Assembly: GCA_022453515.1 (NCBI GenBank)
Contig: JAJNNY010000020.1
Span: 434,001-498,000 of the forward strand
DNA length: 64,000 bases
DNA from: Astrocystis sublimbata
Taxonomy: Eukaryota; Ascomycota; Sordariomycetes; Xylariales; Xylariaceae
Direction of reading: 5' to 3'
The notes under the pieces were generated by a model. That model searched no databases, had not been told where the DNA came from, and was given only the letters and a program-made list of their open reading frames with translations. The position numbers and the translations under genes were made by a program. Shown in pieces: positions 24,182 through 40,653 of this stretch (position 1 is the first letter of the stretch; every line of letters begins with the position of its first letter).

Positions 24182-24995
24182 CTATGAGCGTTGAATCATC
24201 TGCTGCTGCTGCTTCAAAAGCTCTCGCCCCTTCCTTACTATACGAGCATTCTGAATAACCGAAGCTTCCTCTATGCCGTCAATCGCAAGATACGTCATGA
24301 ACGCGCTGAGCTCCTCGAGCTGAACAAACCAGTTCTCTCCAGTTATGCGAGCGAGAGCTCGCGAGCCGATCATGCTATCAGTTGCGACGCCGCCTGGCCG
24401 GACGACGAAGGTCTTCCATATTCTCTTGTGGCGAGCTGCGAATTCGATGACTTTTGCTTCGGCTAGGCCCTGGGTTACTGTCAGTATTTGCATCACATAA
24501 CCAAACATAGGAAGGAGAACGTACCCTGATCTTGCGCGGATATTCAAGCCAGTACAACTTCATATCCTGGTCTTGCTGCGTGAACATCCCGCCTAGATGT
24601 ACGTATCTGAATGGCGGTTTCGATGGTTTGGTTTCTAGGGCCCGTGCCATGCTTTCTATGAATGCAAGAGGGTATTCTAGGTCGGCGGTTTCGCTGCCTT
24701 TGTAAGATCCTATAGTCCTACACGTAATCATCTATCAGCAGCTATGAGAGGTTTGCGCACGTATGTCGACGTACCAGAGCATCCCCACAGCATCTGCATG
24801 CTCTTCCAGAACAGCTTCGGGCCATTGCGAGAAGTCTTCAATCAAGACCGTCTTCAGCTTCGGGTGGCTTGAGACATCTGAAGGCAGCTCGCGCCGCGCG
24901 AATGCTACGACTGTCGATATGTCTGGGTGAGCTAGGCATTGGGCGAGACATCCGCCTCCGATTGAGCCGCTTGCGCCGGTGATGAGGACTTTCAT
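24182..24995 (-). CDS. NAD(P)-binding Rossmann-fold protein (atypical SDR, nucleoside-diphosphate-sugar epimerase-like)
   Basis: Exons on the minus strand: 24995-24775, 24717-24525, 24469-24182; the introns are 57 and 55 bp and the protein is 233 residues. The N-terminus MKVLITGASGSIGGGCL is the dinucleotide-binding loop (GxxGxxG). The order of elements, with FARREL after the second strand, the FRYVHLGG strand and KTFVVRPGGV, fits small fungal proteins annotated as NmrA-like or epimerase-like. The catalytic YxxxK pair of classical SDRs was not seen, so it may be a sensor or an enzyme with different chemistry. The substrate is unknown. The two paralogous membrane-protein genes follow on the same strand, with nothing to suggest joint function. 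Confidence 0.82.
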
Positions 24996-25406
24996 GTTGA
25001 TGGTTGTTGTGTGAGTGAGTATGTCGAGGTATTATATGGATAGCGGTAACATGAGTGGAATACAAGGTATTCTAACAATGAAAATCGTTTGAAGGGATGC
25101 CTGCCACGTACGTAGATATCGCCAAAGCTGTCGAGTCTACTAGTGCCGTCTAGTGTGGTTTGGCGGATTTTGGTGAAGCTTGCCGGACTTGCGGCCCCGT
25201 GCGGCGGAGTTTGGAGGAGCCTTAGCGGAGTTGTCATCCCGATGGCAAAAAGCCGAGCAATTCGCTCCGAGATATTCATTGCCGTAGTCATATGGTCTGC
25301 TCGAATTATCTTACCCTCCGAATCTAGCCTCTTGAGTACGAGGACGCTTGAGTATGATCAAGCAGCTACTCGATGTGAATCTGCCATGTGGGTTTCACAC
25401 TTCCTA
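24996..25406. other. Intergenic, promoter of the Rossmann-fold gene
   Basis: About 410 bases upstream of the NAD(P)-binding protein and downstream of the first tandem paralogue. No other feature was seen. Confidence 0.45.
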
Positions 25407-26480
25407 TTACCGCGAAAGCCACTTCTGGTAAGCCACTTGCCGCGCGGTCGTCGGGTCGATTGTGGGAATTTGTGCTCCAAGCTCGTATAGACCGGCGGCG
25501 CCGTTCAGCTCGCTGGGCCTCATGATCGAGTCGATCTCCGGTGCATTTGGCTCTCTGGGCCGCTCACCCTCTGACAAATTCGGGGTAGAAACTGGAAGAT
25601 GCTGTTTGCGTTTGCGTCGACTCCGTATCAGCCAAGCAGCTGCTGCAACCAAAACGATGATAGCAGAGAAAGTCCCGATTGCTATCCCTACTATTGTCCC
25701 GGTGGGTAGATTCGTCGAGTCTTTGCCTGATGAAGGTGCCGATGAAGATGAAGATCCGGCACTCGTGGTTGTTTTTGGAAGTGGTGTGGTCGACGTGGAA
25801 GTTATGCCTAGATCGGATCTTGCGGCCGATGAAAGCGTTGTTGAGGCTGAAGTTGAGGTTGAAGTTGAGGTTGAAGTTGAAGTTGAAGTTATCGGGCCGA
25901 GGAGGTCCGATGAGTGAAAAGCGACCCTGAACGAATGTGCATTCATCGCTTCATTGGATACAAGCAGTGTGATGATGTTTCCAGAGATGCCAGTGTTGGT
26001 TACCGTGAATGAGGTGCTTATAAAGTTCCTGTTTACACATGACCAAAATCCATCATCGCAATGGAACCCACTTCGAAGCAGTTAGCATACCGTCGCAGTG
26101 GGCTGAATGTTAGCAACAAGAGTGTAAGGGTCAGTAGGTAGGTAGGTAGCTGGCTGACTGACCTTGGGCAGCACTATAGAAAACGGAACGTTAGTCAAAT
26201 TTGCCATCCTAGACGATGCTCAAGGCTCTCGGAAACTTACTGCCCATGCTGTTTCACTGCTATCACGCAGCGTACTCTCAATGTCGCATGCACTCGTGTA
26301 GCCAATAGGACACAGAGCCGGAGAAGTTGTCGTCGTGCCTGCAACCCGATTGATAGGCCAGCATTTGGTATCATTTGGGTTGCCGAGGACAATGGCTCGC
26401 TTCGTTTCCGTAGGTCTTAGCCAAAGCCATGTTTCTGTCAAACAGGATGTTGGTGCGGGTAATGGTTCGGGGGTGATCAT
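25407..26480 (-). CDS. Cysteine-rich single-pass membrane protein, tandem copy 1
   Basis: Exons on the minus strand: 26480-26241, 26173-26163 (only 11 nt) and 26070-25407; the protein is 304 residues. The extracellular-type part has conserved cysteines (SCLTETWLWLR, KCWPINR, LCPIGYTSACDIES, then CCPSGFHCDDG rebuilt through the micro-exon). A Ser/Thr linker with a (TS)n run follows, then one membrane helix (GTIVGIAIGTFSAIIVLVAAAAWLI cut after about 20), a basic RSRRKRK stop-transfer and a cytoplasmic tail with ELNGAAGLYELG. No signal peptide is visible at the N-terminus, as in many fungal proteins of this type. The function is unknown; the layout recalls wall-stress sensors but shows no WSC domain. 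Copy 2, 1.2 kb upstream on the same strand, has the same structure. Confidence 0.8.
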
Positions 26481-27726
26481 GGTCAAGATATGCAAATATC
26501 CCGTGCATGTTTATATCTTAGACTTGCATTGTATCCTGCTACTTTTGCGGCCACATGACGGAACGCAAGGTATTTATTGACCCTTTACGTAGCCTTAATA
26601 CTACACCTATAAACCAATTAAATCCGTAACACTCGTAGCCCCACAGAGGCGCTGAGCTGTTACTGATTTAAATGCGAGTGACTGTACTATGAGCTTCATT
26701 GGGAAATAAGACATAGGGCTGAGCAGGCAAAAGCGTAGTGGAAGCTGTATGTTGCAGTGGCGTCCACGCTAGATGAGAAATAGGCTGGAGGATCGAAGCA
26801 GTCCTTGCGCCACTGCTTATTGAAGTTCTAAATTCATAAGTGCAGCAAACATGCTAACGAGTGGAGTAAACGACGAATGGAATAAGCCTCATTGCTGAAG
26901 CGAATCACTTAGTTGAGCATACAAAGGTTGCAAACCGCCAAGCGCAGCCCCCAGGAACTAACGATCCCTCAGCGCGATATCGACTCAACTGCAAAAGTTG
27001 GCTCTCTGAAGTTCGGTCCTAGTAGGTTCCCCTGCCTCATTCATATGATGCCAAATGAGAAATTGATGAAGCATCTACATATACTTTGAGGCAGTGAAAT
27101 ATTAATTTCCAGGAAAGATCGTATGGCTACTAGGTTGTAAAAACAAGGGCGTTGACTGACCTTTTACAACATCTCTGTCGTTTGAATCAGTACTTTTCAA
27201 AGTTAAACGGAGATGACAAAGTTAAGGGAAATGAAAGAGGACGCTCTACTTTTGCTACCACTGGGGCTGGTTTCGTGTTATTCTGACGTCAGATCTTTAC
27301 TGGATACCGAGCATACCGAGATATTACGCACGCAACTATAAGTTTTGACTCTGGGATAATCCAACACGAGGTAGCTTCTTAGCAGATACTGCTGCTTCTT
27401 ACCATGATAGGTGGATCGATCAATCATTGACTGCTACCCTGGTGCCTGGACCACCCCTGTACGTAGACTTATCTGTACTACGCCGCAATGTTATCGATGA
27501 CCAAATCCCGCTTACTTCATGTGTAAGATGGTTTTTAACAAAGTATTCCTAACTTGCAAATATATAATTACATCTAATTATGCATCTTAAATGTCCTGGC
27601 AAAGGAACGCCGGCGCTGACACCCTTTGGGTAGTCCGTTGGTGGAGTTTCCAGCACGACAGAGCCTCGGACACCCTCTTCGAGAAACGAATGAAACTGCG
27701 ATCGTATCAGACCACATGCTATGCAG
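26481..27726. other. Intergenic spacer between tandem paralogues
   Basis: About 1.25 kb separating the two paralogues. It is moderately AT-rich with no long open frame, and I saw no further gene copy. It should contain the promoter of copy 1 at its left end. Confidence 0.45.
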
Positions 27727-28820
27727 TCAACTGAAGTTGCTTCGGTGGGGTTGTGTTCCCAGCTCGTATGGGCCCGGGGCGCTGTTGAGCTCGACGGGTG
27801 TCATAATGGAGTCTGTCTCCGGTTGAGGTATATGGGGTATTTGGGGATTTCTGGGATATGCGGGATATGTGGGATATGTATGATGTATGGGTTGTTCAGT
27901 GGGCTGCTCAGGTTTTGGCTCGTCTTGGCTATGATACGGGTATGGAAGGTGTTGAACTCTATTGCGTTGTCTCCGGATTGCCCAAAAAGCACCTGCAACC
28001 AGAACAAGGCCCAGAACGCTTCCGATGACTATCCCTGCGATTGCGCCAGTGGGCAGATTTCCCGAATCTGGTGCTTTCGGAGGCTCGACATCTGGGGCTC
28101 CTGTTGCCTTGGGCACTGTTGCTATTGGGTTAGTTGTGGCGGTCGTCGTTGAAGTTGGTACCTCGGCTGAGACGGTTGTTGGGGTATTGTAGAAATCCTC
28201 CGAGTGGAACGCGACCAACACCGAGTGTGCATTGAAGTCGAACCCGTAGGTGTACACCTCCGTCGTGACCGTACTTCCATCGGCATCCAAATCGCTCGGG
28301 AAAAAGGTGCTGTTTTCGCTAATGGTGCTCGCACAGGAAAAAACACCTCCGTCACAATGGAACCCGCTTCAAGATGATAATTAGTCAACGCAGAAAATGG
28401 GCGAAGGAGAGTGGGAAGGGTAGCTAACATTGGACAGCACTGCGAGAATCGGTGTCAGCCATCGCCATTCTGATATTGTCATGACGCTTTGGGAAGCGAG
28501 GGGATGCGTAAAATCTTAGGAAAGGAAAGGTTGGCGCGGAAAGGAAACAGAGTACAGCTGAAGGAGATGCTTACTGCCCACGCCGTTTCACTACTATCGC
28601 GTCGCGAGGCAGGGTCGATATCGCATGCGCTCACGTAGCCCTCGGGACATATAGCAGGAGAATATGTTGTCGTGCCTTTAGGAGCGTGATTGAGAGGCCA
28701 ACAATCTGTGTTGTACGGATTGCCAATGACCAAGTTTGGGACAGTTTTGTCCGTCGCCGTGGAGAGCCATGTTTCCGTCAGGCAAGATGCGGGTACAGGT
28801 GCAGGTAGAGGGGTTAACAT
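27727..28820 (-). CDS. Cysteine-rich single-pass membrane protein, tandem copy 2
   Basis: Exons on the minus strand: 28820-28575, 28439-28429 (11 nt) and 28366-27727; the protein is 298 residues. It matches copy 1 feature by feature: SCLTETWL, DCWPLNH, ICPEGYVSACDID, DSSETAWA at the first junction, then the micro-exon coding Cys-Cys-Pro, GFHCDGG, a Thr-rich linker, the membrane helix GAIAGIVIGSVLGLVLVAGA, a basic RRQRNR segment and the cytoplasmic motif ELNSAPGPYELG. The cytoplasmic tail differs: it carries a Pro/Tyr/His-rich stretch (YPYHSQDEPKPEQPTEQPIH). Introns differ in sequence and length from copy 1 while exon borders are kept, so this is an old tandem duplication. The function is unknown. 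Confidence 0.8.
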
Positions 28821-34271
<5,451 letters not shown>

Positions 34272-34508
34272 CTTAAGTTTTCATTGGGTACTATCACTTA
34301 CCTATCAGGTGTAAGTCCGGTAATCGGGAATGTAGTCATTGATAATTCCCATGATGTCAGTCATAATCCACGATTATTAAGGCGAGTGAGAGCAGAAGTA
34401 TATTCTCTACAACGAAGTTGAGGTTATCCGCACCAGTCCTCCTAGTGGCAAATGTTTGGTTTACATGCTTAGGGTCTATACAGGCTCTCCTTCCAAGAGT
34501 CCGTACAT

Positions 34509-35102
34509 CTAGATACCAATAAAAATCCTTCTATCGGCCCATTTGTCTGCCTCTCGTCGCTTCTCCAACGGCACACTGGTAATTTGCGCCATGATATCAT
34601 CAAGTAAAGCATTGTATTCATCTGTACATGTTACATAGCGCCGATTAGCCTACCTAGTACCGTACCGACGCAGCAGGGAAATAAGGTTTCAGGAAGATGC
34701 GACATACTGTTGACTTCATCGAGCTCTTTGCGGCAGCTGACTTCCAAGCCAGGGAAGTCCGGGCACATGTGCGCAATTGATTTCTGCATTTGGACGAGAA
34801 ATCGTTGTCGGTTCTCGAGCTGCTTGAGCCGGATCTTGTATTGTTGGTGCGTCTGGAAGGATGAGTAATACGGCGGAACGGGTGAGTCGTCCTCGATCTG
34901 ATTCAGGGCAAAGATGAAGTCCCAGGTCCATGTGTCGCTTTCGGGGTGTAGTTTTATGTCGATATTCTGGACAGCTTTGCTTGTACTCGATCGATTCATA
35001 TCCGTATCCGTGTCTGGGTTCCACGGAAATGGGACGAAAGAAGCTGTAGATCGCATCAGTGAGTGCTGTACAGTGTTTAAGGCGGTGTTGAAGCTCACCC
35101 AT
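34509..35102 (-). CDS. Hypothetical protein, 150 residues
   Basis: Proposed exons on the minus strand: 35102-35099 (ATGG), 35043-34708 and 34621-34509. The first, 4-nt exon splices at gtgagc...ctacag to give MASFVPFPWNPDTDTD; the last intron (34622-34707) ends at tacag and yields a charged helical C-terminus (NEYNALLDDIMAQITSVPLE). The middle has KIRLKQLENRQRFLVQMQKS, likely a coiled helix. No membrane helix or signal peptide is seen and no family is recognised. A model without splicing, starting at a non-ATG codon and stopping at 34631, is also open, so both borders are uncertain. It is convergent with the beta-galactosidase gene. Confidence 0.5.
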
Positions 35103-36151
35103 TATTGTTAGCGAACCGGAGTTTGACCAGGTGGCCGCGGGTATGAGGCGGTGATAGTATGGAGTTTATAATGCGAAGGGAGGCTTTGCAGAAAAGCTGG
35201 TCGCAAGTGCTCTCGGTCTTGATGAGTGATTCTCGAGAGATGGTGATTTTGTTCGTTCGTCATCAAGTGCACAGATGACGAGTATGGGGTGATGTATGAA
35301 GATGACTTGGAATTGAGCTTGGGGTGGGAAGACCTGGATTTATATACGAGGTTCGTGCCCGCCATATTGAATGCGTTGTCATGGCCAATTTGACTGGGGA
35401 GTGTTGAGAACCAGCCGCATTCACTGCGGCCACGATGTCATTCTTAAAGCTCTCGCACTACCAGTGGCTGAAGGTGTCATTGGCCGGGCCTTGCTGTTTG
35501 CTTGCTATTGTGTACTCCGCCAATGGCGGAGCCCCAACAGTTCTAGTGAATGCAAAAGGAAGCCTGGCTCGCCTGGTATGATATTTAAAGAGCATGGGAG
35601 AAGTATTGAATCCACCACCTTCGCACCCTACACTTTCTGGTGTTCATGAGCTCTATAGGTCTGGATATGAAGGATGCCGCTTACATTTTCACTGTAGCGC
35701 TGCATATGCCATTCAATTGGCGATGATACGTAGCCGATGCTCGTATGCTTCGCAATGAGGGTGTTGATACTATGCAGTTGGACAGGGCAAGGTAGCCTCA
35801 GATAGTGGGAATTTCGAATGACCTGATCACGCATTTGTCTTAGCCTATGTAACCACTAGTTGCCACCGTTGATGTTTTGCGAGGTAGGACACTCATATAG
35901 AATCTCGTCACTATTAGCCACTCGGCTTGCCATTTTCAAGCATGTTAGTGATTCATTTTATGAAGATGTGCGATGCCGATAGATACTGTTCAAGGATTGA
36001 TGAAGTGGAAAATGTCTTGTATGATCGTCTAAAATGCTGGATCTAAAATCTGCGACGCAATATGCGAGGTCTGGTAAAAGTACTTCTATCCTTCTATCGT
36101 GAAACCAAATAATTCTCTAGAGCATAGAACCTAAGTGAATACATCTCTTCT
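35103..36151. other. Intergenic
   Basis: About 1 kb containing the promoter of the 150-residue protein (TATA-like ttatatac near 35340) and the 3' side of the glycosyltransferase gene. No gene was recognised. Confidence 0.45.
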
Positions 36152-37555
36152 CTAGGCCTTAAGTAATCCCTTCTTGAGAGTGCGAGGTGGCGCCACCGGC
36201 TTCACGAGCTTGATGCTTTTTCGTGTTTGTCGGTAATGCTGCGGAACAAGCCGCAACAGTTCGCCAAATGTACCTGGCAGGCACTCTTTGCCCAAGTTTT
36301 CCGGCATCCTCCACAAAGTTCCTAGGCCTACCCAATCCACCATGCCTTTGATCGTTCCGACCTTCATCAGACTTGACTCGGACAGCAAGTGACCCCAAGT
36401 CACTTCTTCAGCTTCCTTGTACCGTGCCGAGTCCTTTGGACCATCAAGCCTAATCTGGAAAAGTTCGAACAAATTGGCCGCGTTTTCGAAGTTGGGATGG
36501 ATGACCTCCTTGTCGAAGAATTCGCGCACAAGCTCCCAAGGGCAGTTGATCCAGATGACGTTTTTCAACCAATAGTCAGGGCCCGAAAACCCGTCTCCAA
36601 GGTCCTCGAGCATGGTCACACGTCGCCAGCAGAGCATCTGCAGGCCGTACTCCACGAACACGTCCACCCTTGGCCCAGATATGTCGAGGCCGCTTTTCAT
36701 CATTGGGATGCCGTCAAGCCAATCGTTAACGATTGGTGCTACCAACGGGTGTTTCGCCAGACCATCCGGGTTCGATCTGCCCTCCCATAGGTACATGAAA
36801 AGCTCATGCCTAGATTGTGTGAGCGATAACTTGTGCGAATGATTAAATATTGTCGAACGGACCAACTTACCATCGCTTGATGAATGGATCGTGCTTCCGT
36901 GCAGCAACGAAGGCGTTGAGCGTATTTTCATCGATTACTGCCGCAGCTACCTGATACGGCGATTCAGGGTCCTCCAGCTGACTCCAGCAGAAGTCTTCCA
37001 TGGTTTTGAACATGAAAGTGCTGCTATCCATCCACGCTCCTCCGAACTCGTAGAGACACGCGCCTCGAAGAAAGTCGGCGCTGTGGGGACCCGAATGCTC
37101 TCCATCATGGTACTGTTGTAGAAGCACTCCGGCAGTCCTCTGGGGATCCATTTTGGCCCAAAGTTAGGAGACTCAGGCAGAGCGTCCAGAACGCGGATGG
37201 TCCACCCAGGGTTAATGCGAACCCAGCTGATCACGTTGCGTCGGCACCAATCTGGCATGCCGTCGACACCGCTATCCCAGAAAGTCCAGATGTTCCTCTC
37301 TGTTGTGACGGGTTGGTAGCCCTGGAGCTCGCGCAGTATCTCATCGTCGGTTCTCGTCTCGTGATTCTCAATAGGCTCAAAGTTGTTTTGATAGGCGGCC
37401 GGAATCTCGATCGCCTGATACGTGGGAAGAGTTCCCATGGACTTGATGGTGGGAGAGGTTTGCAAGACTTCTGAGATGGAGACTGTCTCGGACGTTTTGT
37501 TGACTTCTGTGGTAGGGACTGTCTGGGACAGTTTGTTGATTTCGACTGACCCCAT
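36152..37555 (-). CDS. Capsule-polysaccharide-type glycosyltransferase, broken by a one-base frameshift
   Basis: Exons on the minus strand: 37555-36871 and 36809-36152, with a 61-bp intron (gtaagt...tctag). The protein resembles fungal capsular-polysaccharide-synthesis-type transferases of the DXD sugar-binding class: NIWTFWDSGVDGMPDWC, then PHSADFLRGACLYEFGGAWM, then FVAARKHDPFIKRWHELF across the intron. The two halves of exon 1 lie in different frames. Frame 1 reads to about PECFYNSTM; the family sequence resumes (DGEHSGPHSADF) one base out of phase near 37106, as if one G had been lost. Both sides are otherwise clean and stop-free. It could be a recent pseudogene, a sequencing or assembly error, or less likely recoding. 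No membrane anchor is seen; the N-terminus is Ser/Thr-rich. Confidence 0.75.
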
Positions 37556-38824
37556 GATTGGCAATATATAAGTCGAGAGCCAGGTAGTCTTCAGTCAAGC
37601 AGATGCAGCTGAGTTGCTAAAGGATCAGTGCAATAACTACAACACTCAATACAAAGCGTCGGCCGTGACGAGTAGAGGATATAGTTCACGCAGGCGACGA
37701 GGAAAGCAGCTTTATATAGATGGTGAACTACTACCATACGCGCTGTTGTTTTCTCAACACCAAAATCAGGGTCGGTAATCTCGGCCTTTCGTATAATCCC
37801 GCTCTGTGCTTCGCGATCGCAGGCGGGGCTGGATGTAGGGATCTCGCGGGCAACAATATCTTCCGAGTCGTAGTGGCATGCGAGCATGTTAGTGTCAGCG
37901 TCGATCGTTTTTGCAACTCTGCAGCTAAGCATGCTATTTCCGAGTTACTGTATATCTGTACCCCGGTTTGTTGTTTCGCCACTGCTCCCACAAGCTCTGT
38001 GTGTTAACCGGAAGGGCGACGTGGCGAACGAAACCTCACTACAAACGTGGCTGATAGTAGCGTTGCTGTATGATACCACGTGCCAGTAACTGACATGTGC
38101 AGTTGACAAATTCAAAGCTTGGTCCGTTGAATGCCACTATCAGACGCATAGCGCTACCAGTATCGACAGCGATATACGCAAGACCAGCCAGGACAGTATA
38201 TTTGAAGGTGCTCAGAAACGGAAAGCCATTGAGCTACAGCCAACACTTGCCAATGCAATCCAAACATAACAAATGGGCTGAATGACTAAGAACCGCGCGA
38301 CTCGATCTGACAAACACCAAGTTACTAGGTATCGAGATTCGCATCCTCGCAAACTCACAACTTCGCATCCTTGCCCATATGTACCGGCATATGTTCATAG
38401 TATAAAGTTTGTTGCGGTACACGGATGATGATGCGGTTCCAGTCCAGGAACAGCTCAGGTTATGGGGCCAATCAATGGACTAACCACGACTGACTAGCCA
38501 CTTATGTTGGCACATTGTTCCATACTTGATGATGCGATTGAACGTAAATATGGCGTTATGGATACCACACTGAAATCTCAGAAATATCCTTGGCTAAGTA
38601 GGGGTTACCGATAAGCATGAGCGCAACTCGCAATGCCAAGAAATCATAAGGCGGTACATGTCGCCGGGGCCAGGTTGGCGGAAATAAGGCAGTCTCCAAG
38701 GGTCAAGGAGCCGAGACCGAGAAAGCAACCTCAACTTTGAATGGGAACTTGAGTTTTCCATTCGGAAAGGTACAAAAAACGAAATAGCATACAATTTCAT
38801 GTGTACGGCAATGCACACTCATGG

Positions 38825-38881
38825 CCGGCAATCCGTTTAATAGTCGGCAATCCATTTGATAGCCGGCAACCCGTTTGCTGG
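38825..38881. repeat. Three tandem copies of a 19-bp unit
   Basis: Copies at 38825-38843, 38844-38862 and 38863-38881 share the core CGGCAAyCCrTTTrnTrG, with a few transitions between copies. It is intergenic. Confidence 0.8.
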
Positions 38882-40304
38882 GAGAATACCTAACGCCTAC
38901 TAGAATCTCAAATCCTTCCTGCTCGAGACCCTAATTCCGAGCCGGTATATACCCTGGGGGCCGCCTGGGTCTACTTCCACCTCCCCGGCCCTGCCCTACG
39001 CTTTGGCGCAACAACAAAATACTTTTTTTGGTCGAGATAGGAGATGACATGCAGGTGAAAGTACGGTGAGGCTGTTTCCAATCCAAGCATAGAAGTGGAA
39101 GTAGTTCTGACTGGCGATCCAGACGACGGGGAACTGTTTCACCGGTAGTTGAGACTAGGATGCGATCAACCACAGGTCAGCGTTGTCCGGCTTGTGGATA
39201 ATCTATGAATAATCAGATTCGGCCGAATATCGATCGACCCGGGGCTTATTGCCTAGCTCCGGACGGCTCCGTACCATCGCAATCGAACCTCCGACTTGAC
39301 ACGAGGGTGCGATTAGGCTATCCACGACGTCTGTAAAGCCCTCACAAGTTTGTCGCAGGGTTAGGGCACTCACTATTCAATCAAAGTCATGTATACATCT
39401 GGCACTTGTGACTTGTAGTCGACAATACTCGCCTGCGAGATGAAACGCGAGAGCGACAGATCTTAGTTGACCTTCTCGTTGTCATTCGCAGCACCCGTCG
39501 GCCGAGCGAGCTGCTTCGGTACCGTACATGAGATGGACATCAGCAGCATGGTATTGGAGTAACAACCAATGTCAGTCCCTCGATACTATACCACTGGACG
39601 CTGTTCTTAACTTACCGCATACTATTCCTAACCTAGCTGAACTTGAAATGTAGGTCGTGATCGTGATTCCATACCCCTGCCATCAGTCCCCCAGGATGTT
39701 TACCAATCATGAAAACCCAAGTATGGCAAATGTGGCCCCATTAAGCTAACGACTCCTTGGCCAAATCCCTAGTGCAATAACTATAGTTTTGCAAAATGGT
39801 AGATTATTGTATAGAGGCATTGCAGTTCATTTGCTTTCTCACCAAGTCATGATGTGTGAGTCGAGAGGCGCGCACCCGGGCGCATCCGTTCGGGACCGGA
39901 CACTACTTTAGAGCCCGACCGTTAGCGTGTAGTATAGATTCGGGGCCTTGATTGTAACTTTCACCCCGAGTAGGGATCTCGTCGTTCGTGATGCCCTCAT
40001 AGCCAATCTTGGCATGGCACGATCTAAAATGATACTTTCTTCGTCGTCGTGAGATCTTCAAATCAAGAGATCACAACGCTGACAAATATGCACCCAGTTG
40101 AGGCTCGCTAGTGTCAAGGTATATTTCTAGGTGCGGTTCAGACGTAGTGTGAGACATGCTTGCTCGGATATGAATATGACAACAAGCTTGTATATGTATG
40201 ATTTTGTCCTAAAATGCAGGTCCGTGATCATCTAATCGGGGAGATCTTGATCGATCCAGATGCATACTGAAACATGAACCATATAAAACAGAAATATCGA
40301 TGAT

Positions 40305-40329
40305 TGTGCCGCGCAGATTCTGCGGCACA
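40305..40329. repeat. GC-rich 8-bp inverted repeat
   Basis: TGTGCCGC (40305-40312) and GCGGCACA (40322-40329) are exact reverse complements around a 9-base loop, about 330 bp upstream of the P450 ATG. It may be a regulator site or chance. Confidence 0.5.
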
Positions 40330-40653
40330 GTTCTGCTGCACGCCGCCGACTTGCATGAGGGTACCCTGGTTTTCCCCCCAAGTGAGGTGGAAAATAAGGT
40401 GCCTAGTGCCCAGCTGCACACCTAACCCAGCGTTTACAAGTAAGGTTGTACAACTTACATGCACCTTGCTCACCGCACGAGATGCAGGGTAGTTCAAGGG
40501 TGTTGGCGGCAAAACGGCCATCAAAGGGGTACAGACTATGTGGTCTTCAGCCAGAGCTCAACATCCGCGCTATCGCACGAGGGTATCGAAATACCCTTTT
40601 CTGATTTTTAGCCAGCTGGGGCTGTGACAGGCAACCATTCGCGCCTTTCCACC

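Larger units (their letters stand above)
37556..40653. other. Long gene-poor region with a 19-bp tandem repeat
   Basis: About 3.1 kb without a supported gene. It contains a 19-bp tandem repeat at 38825-38881 and a perfect hairpin at 40305-40329. Scattered minus-strand open frames (e.g. 37591-37932, 40228-40524) lack recognisable domains. The right end should carry the P450 promoter. Confidence 0.45.

Noticed and set aside
26080..26110. Possible extra 12-nt exon (CCCACTGCGACG) in the first tandem paralogue
   Set aside because: It has acceptor- and donor-like ends, but the second paralogue has no equivalent, and leaving it out gives the CCPSGFHC junction seen in both.
40228..40524. 98-codon minus-strand frame upstream of the P450
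   Set aside because: Parts look coding-like, but there is no recognised domain and a hairpin interrupts it; it may be chance.
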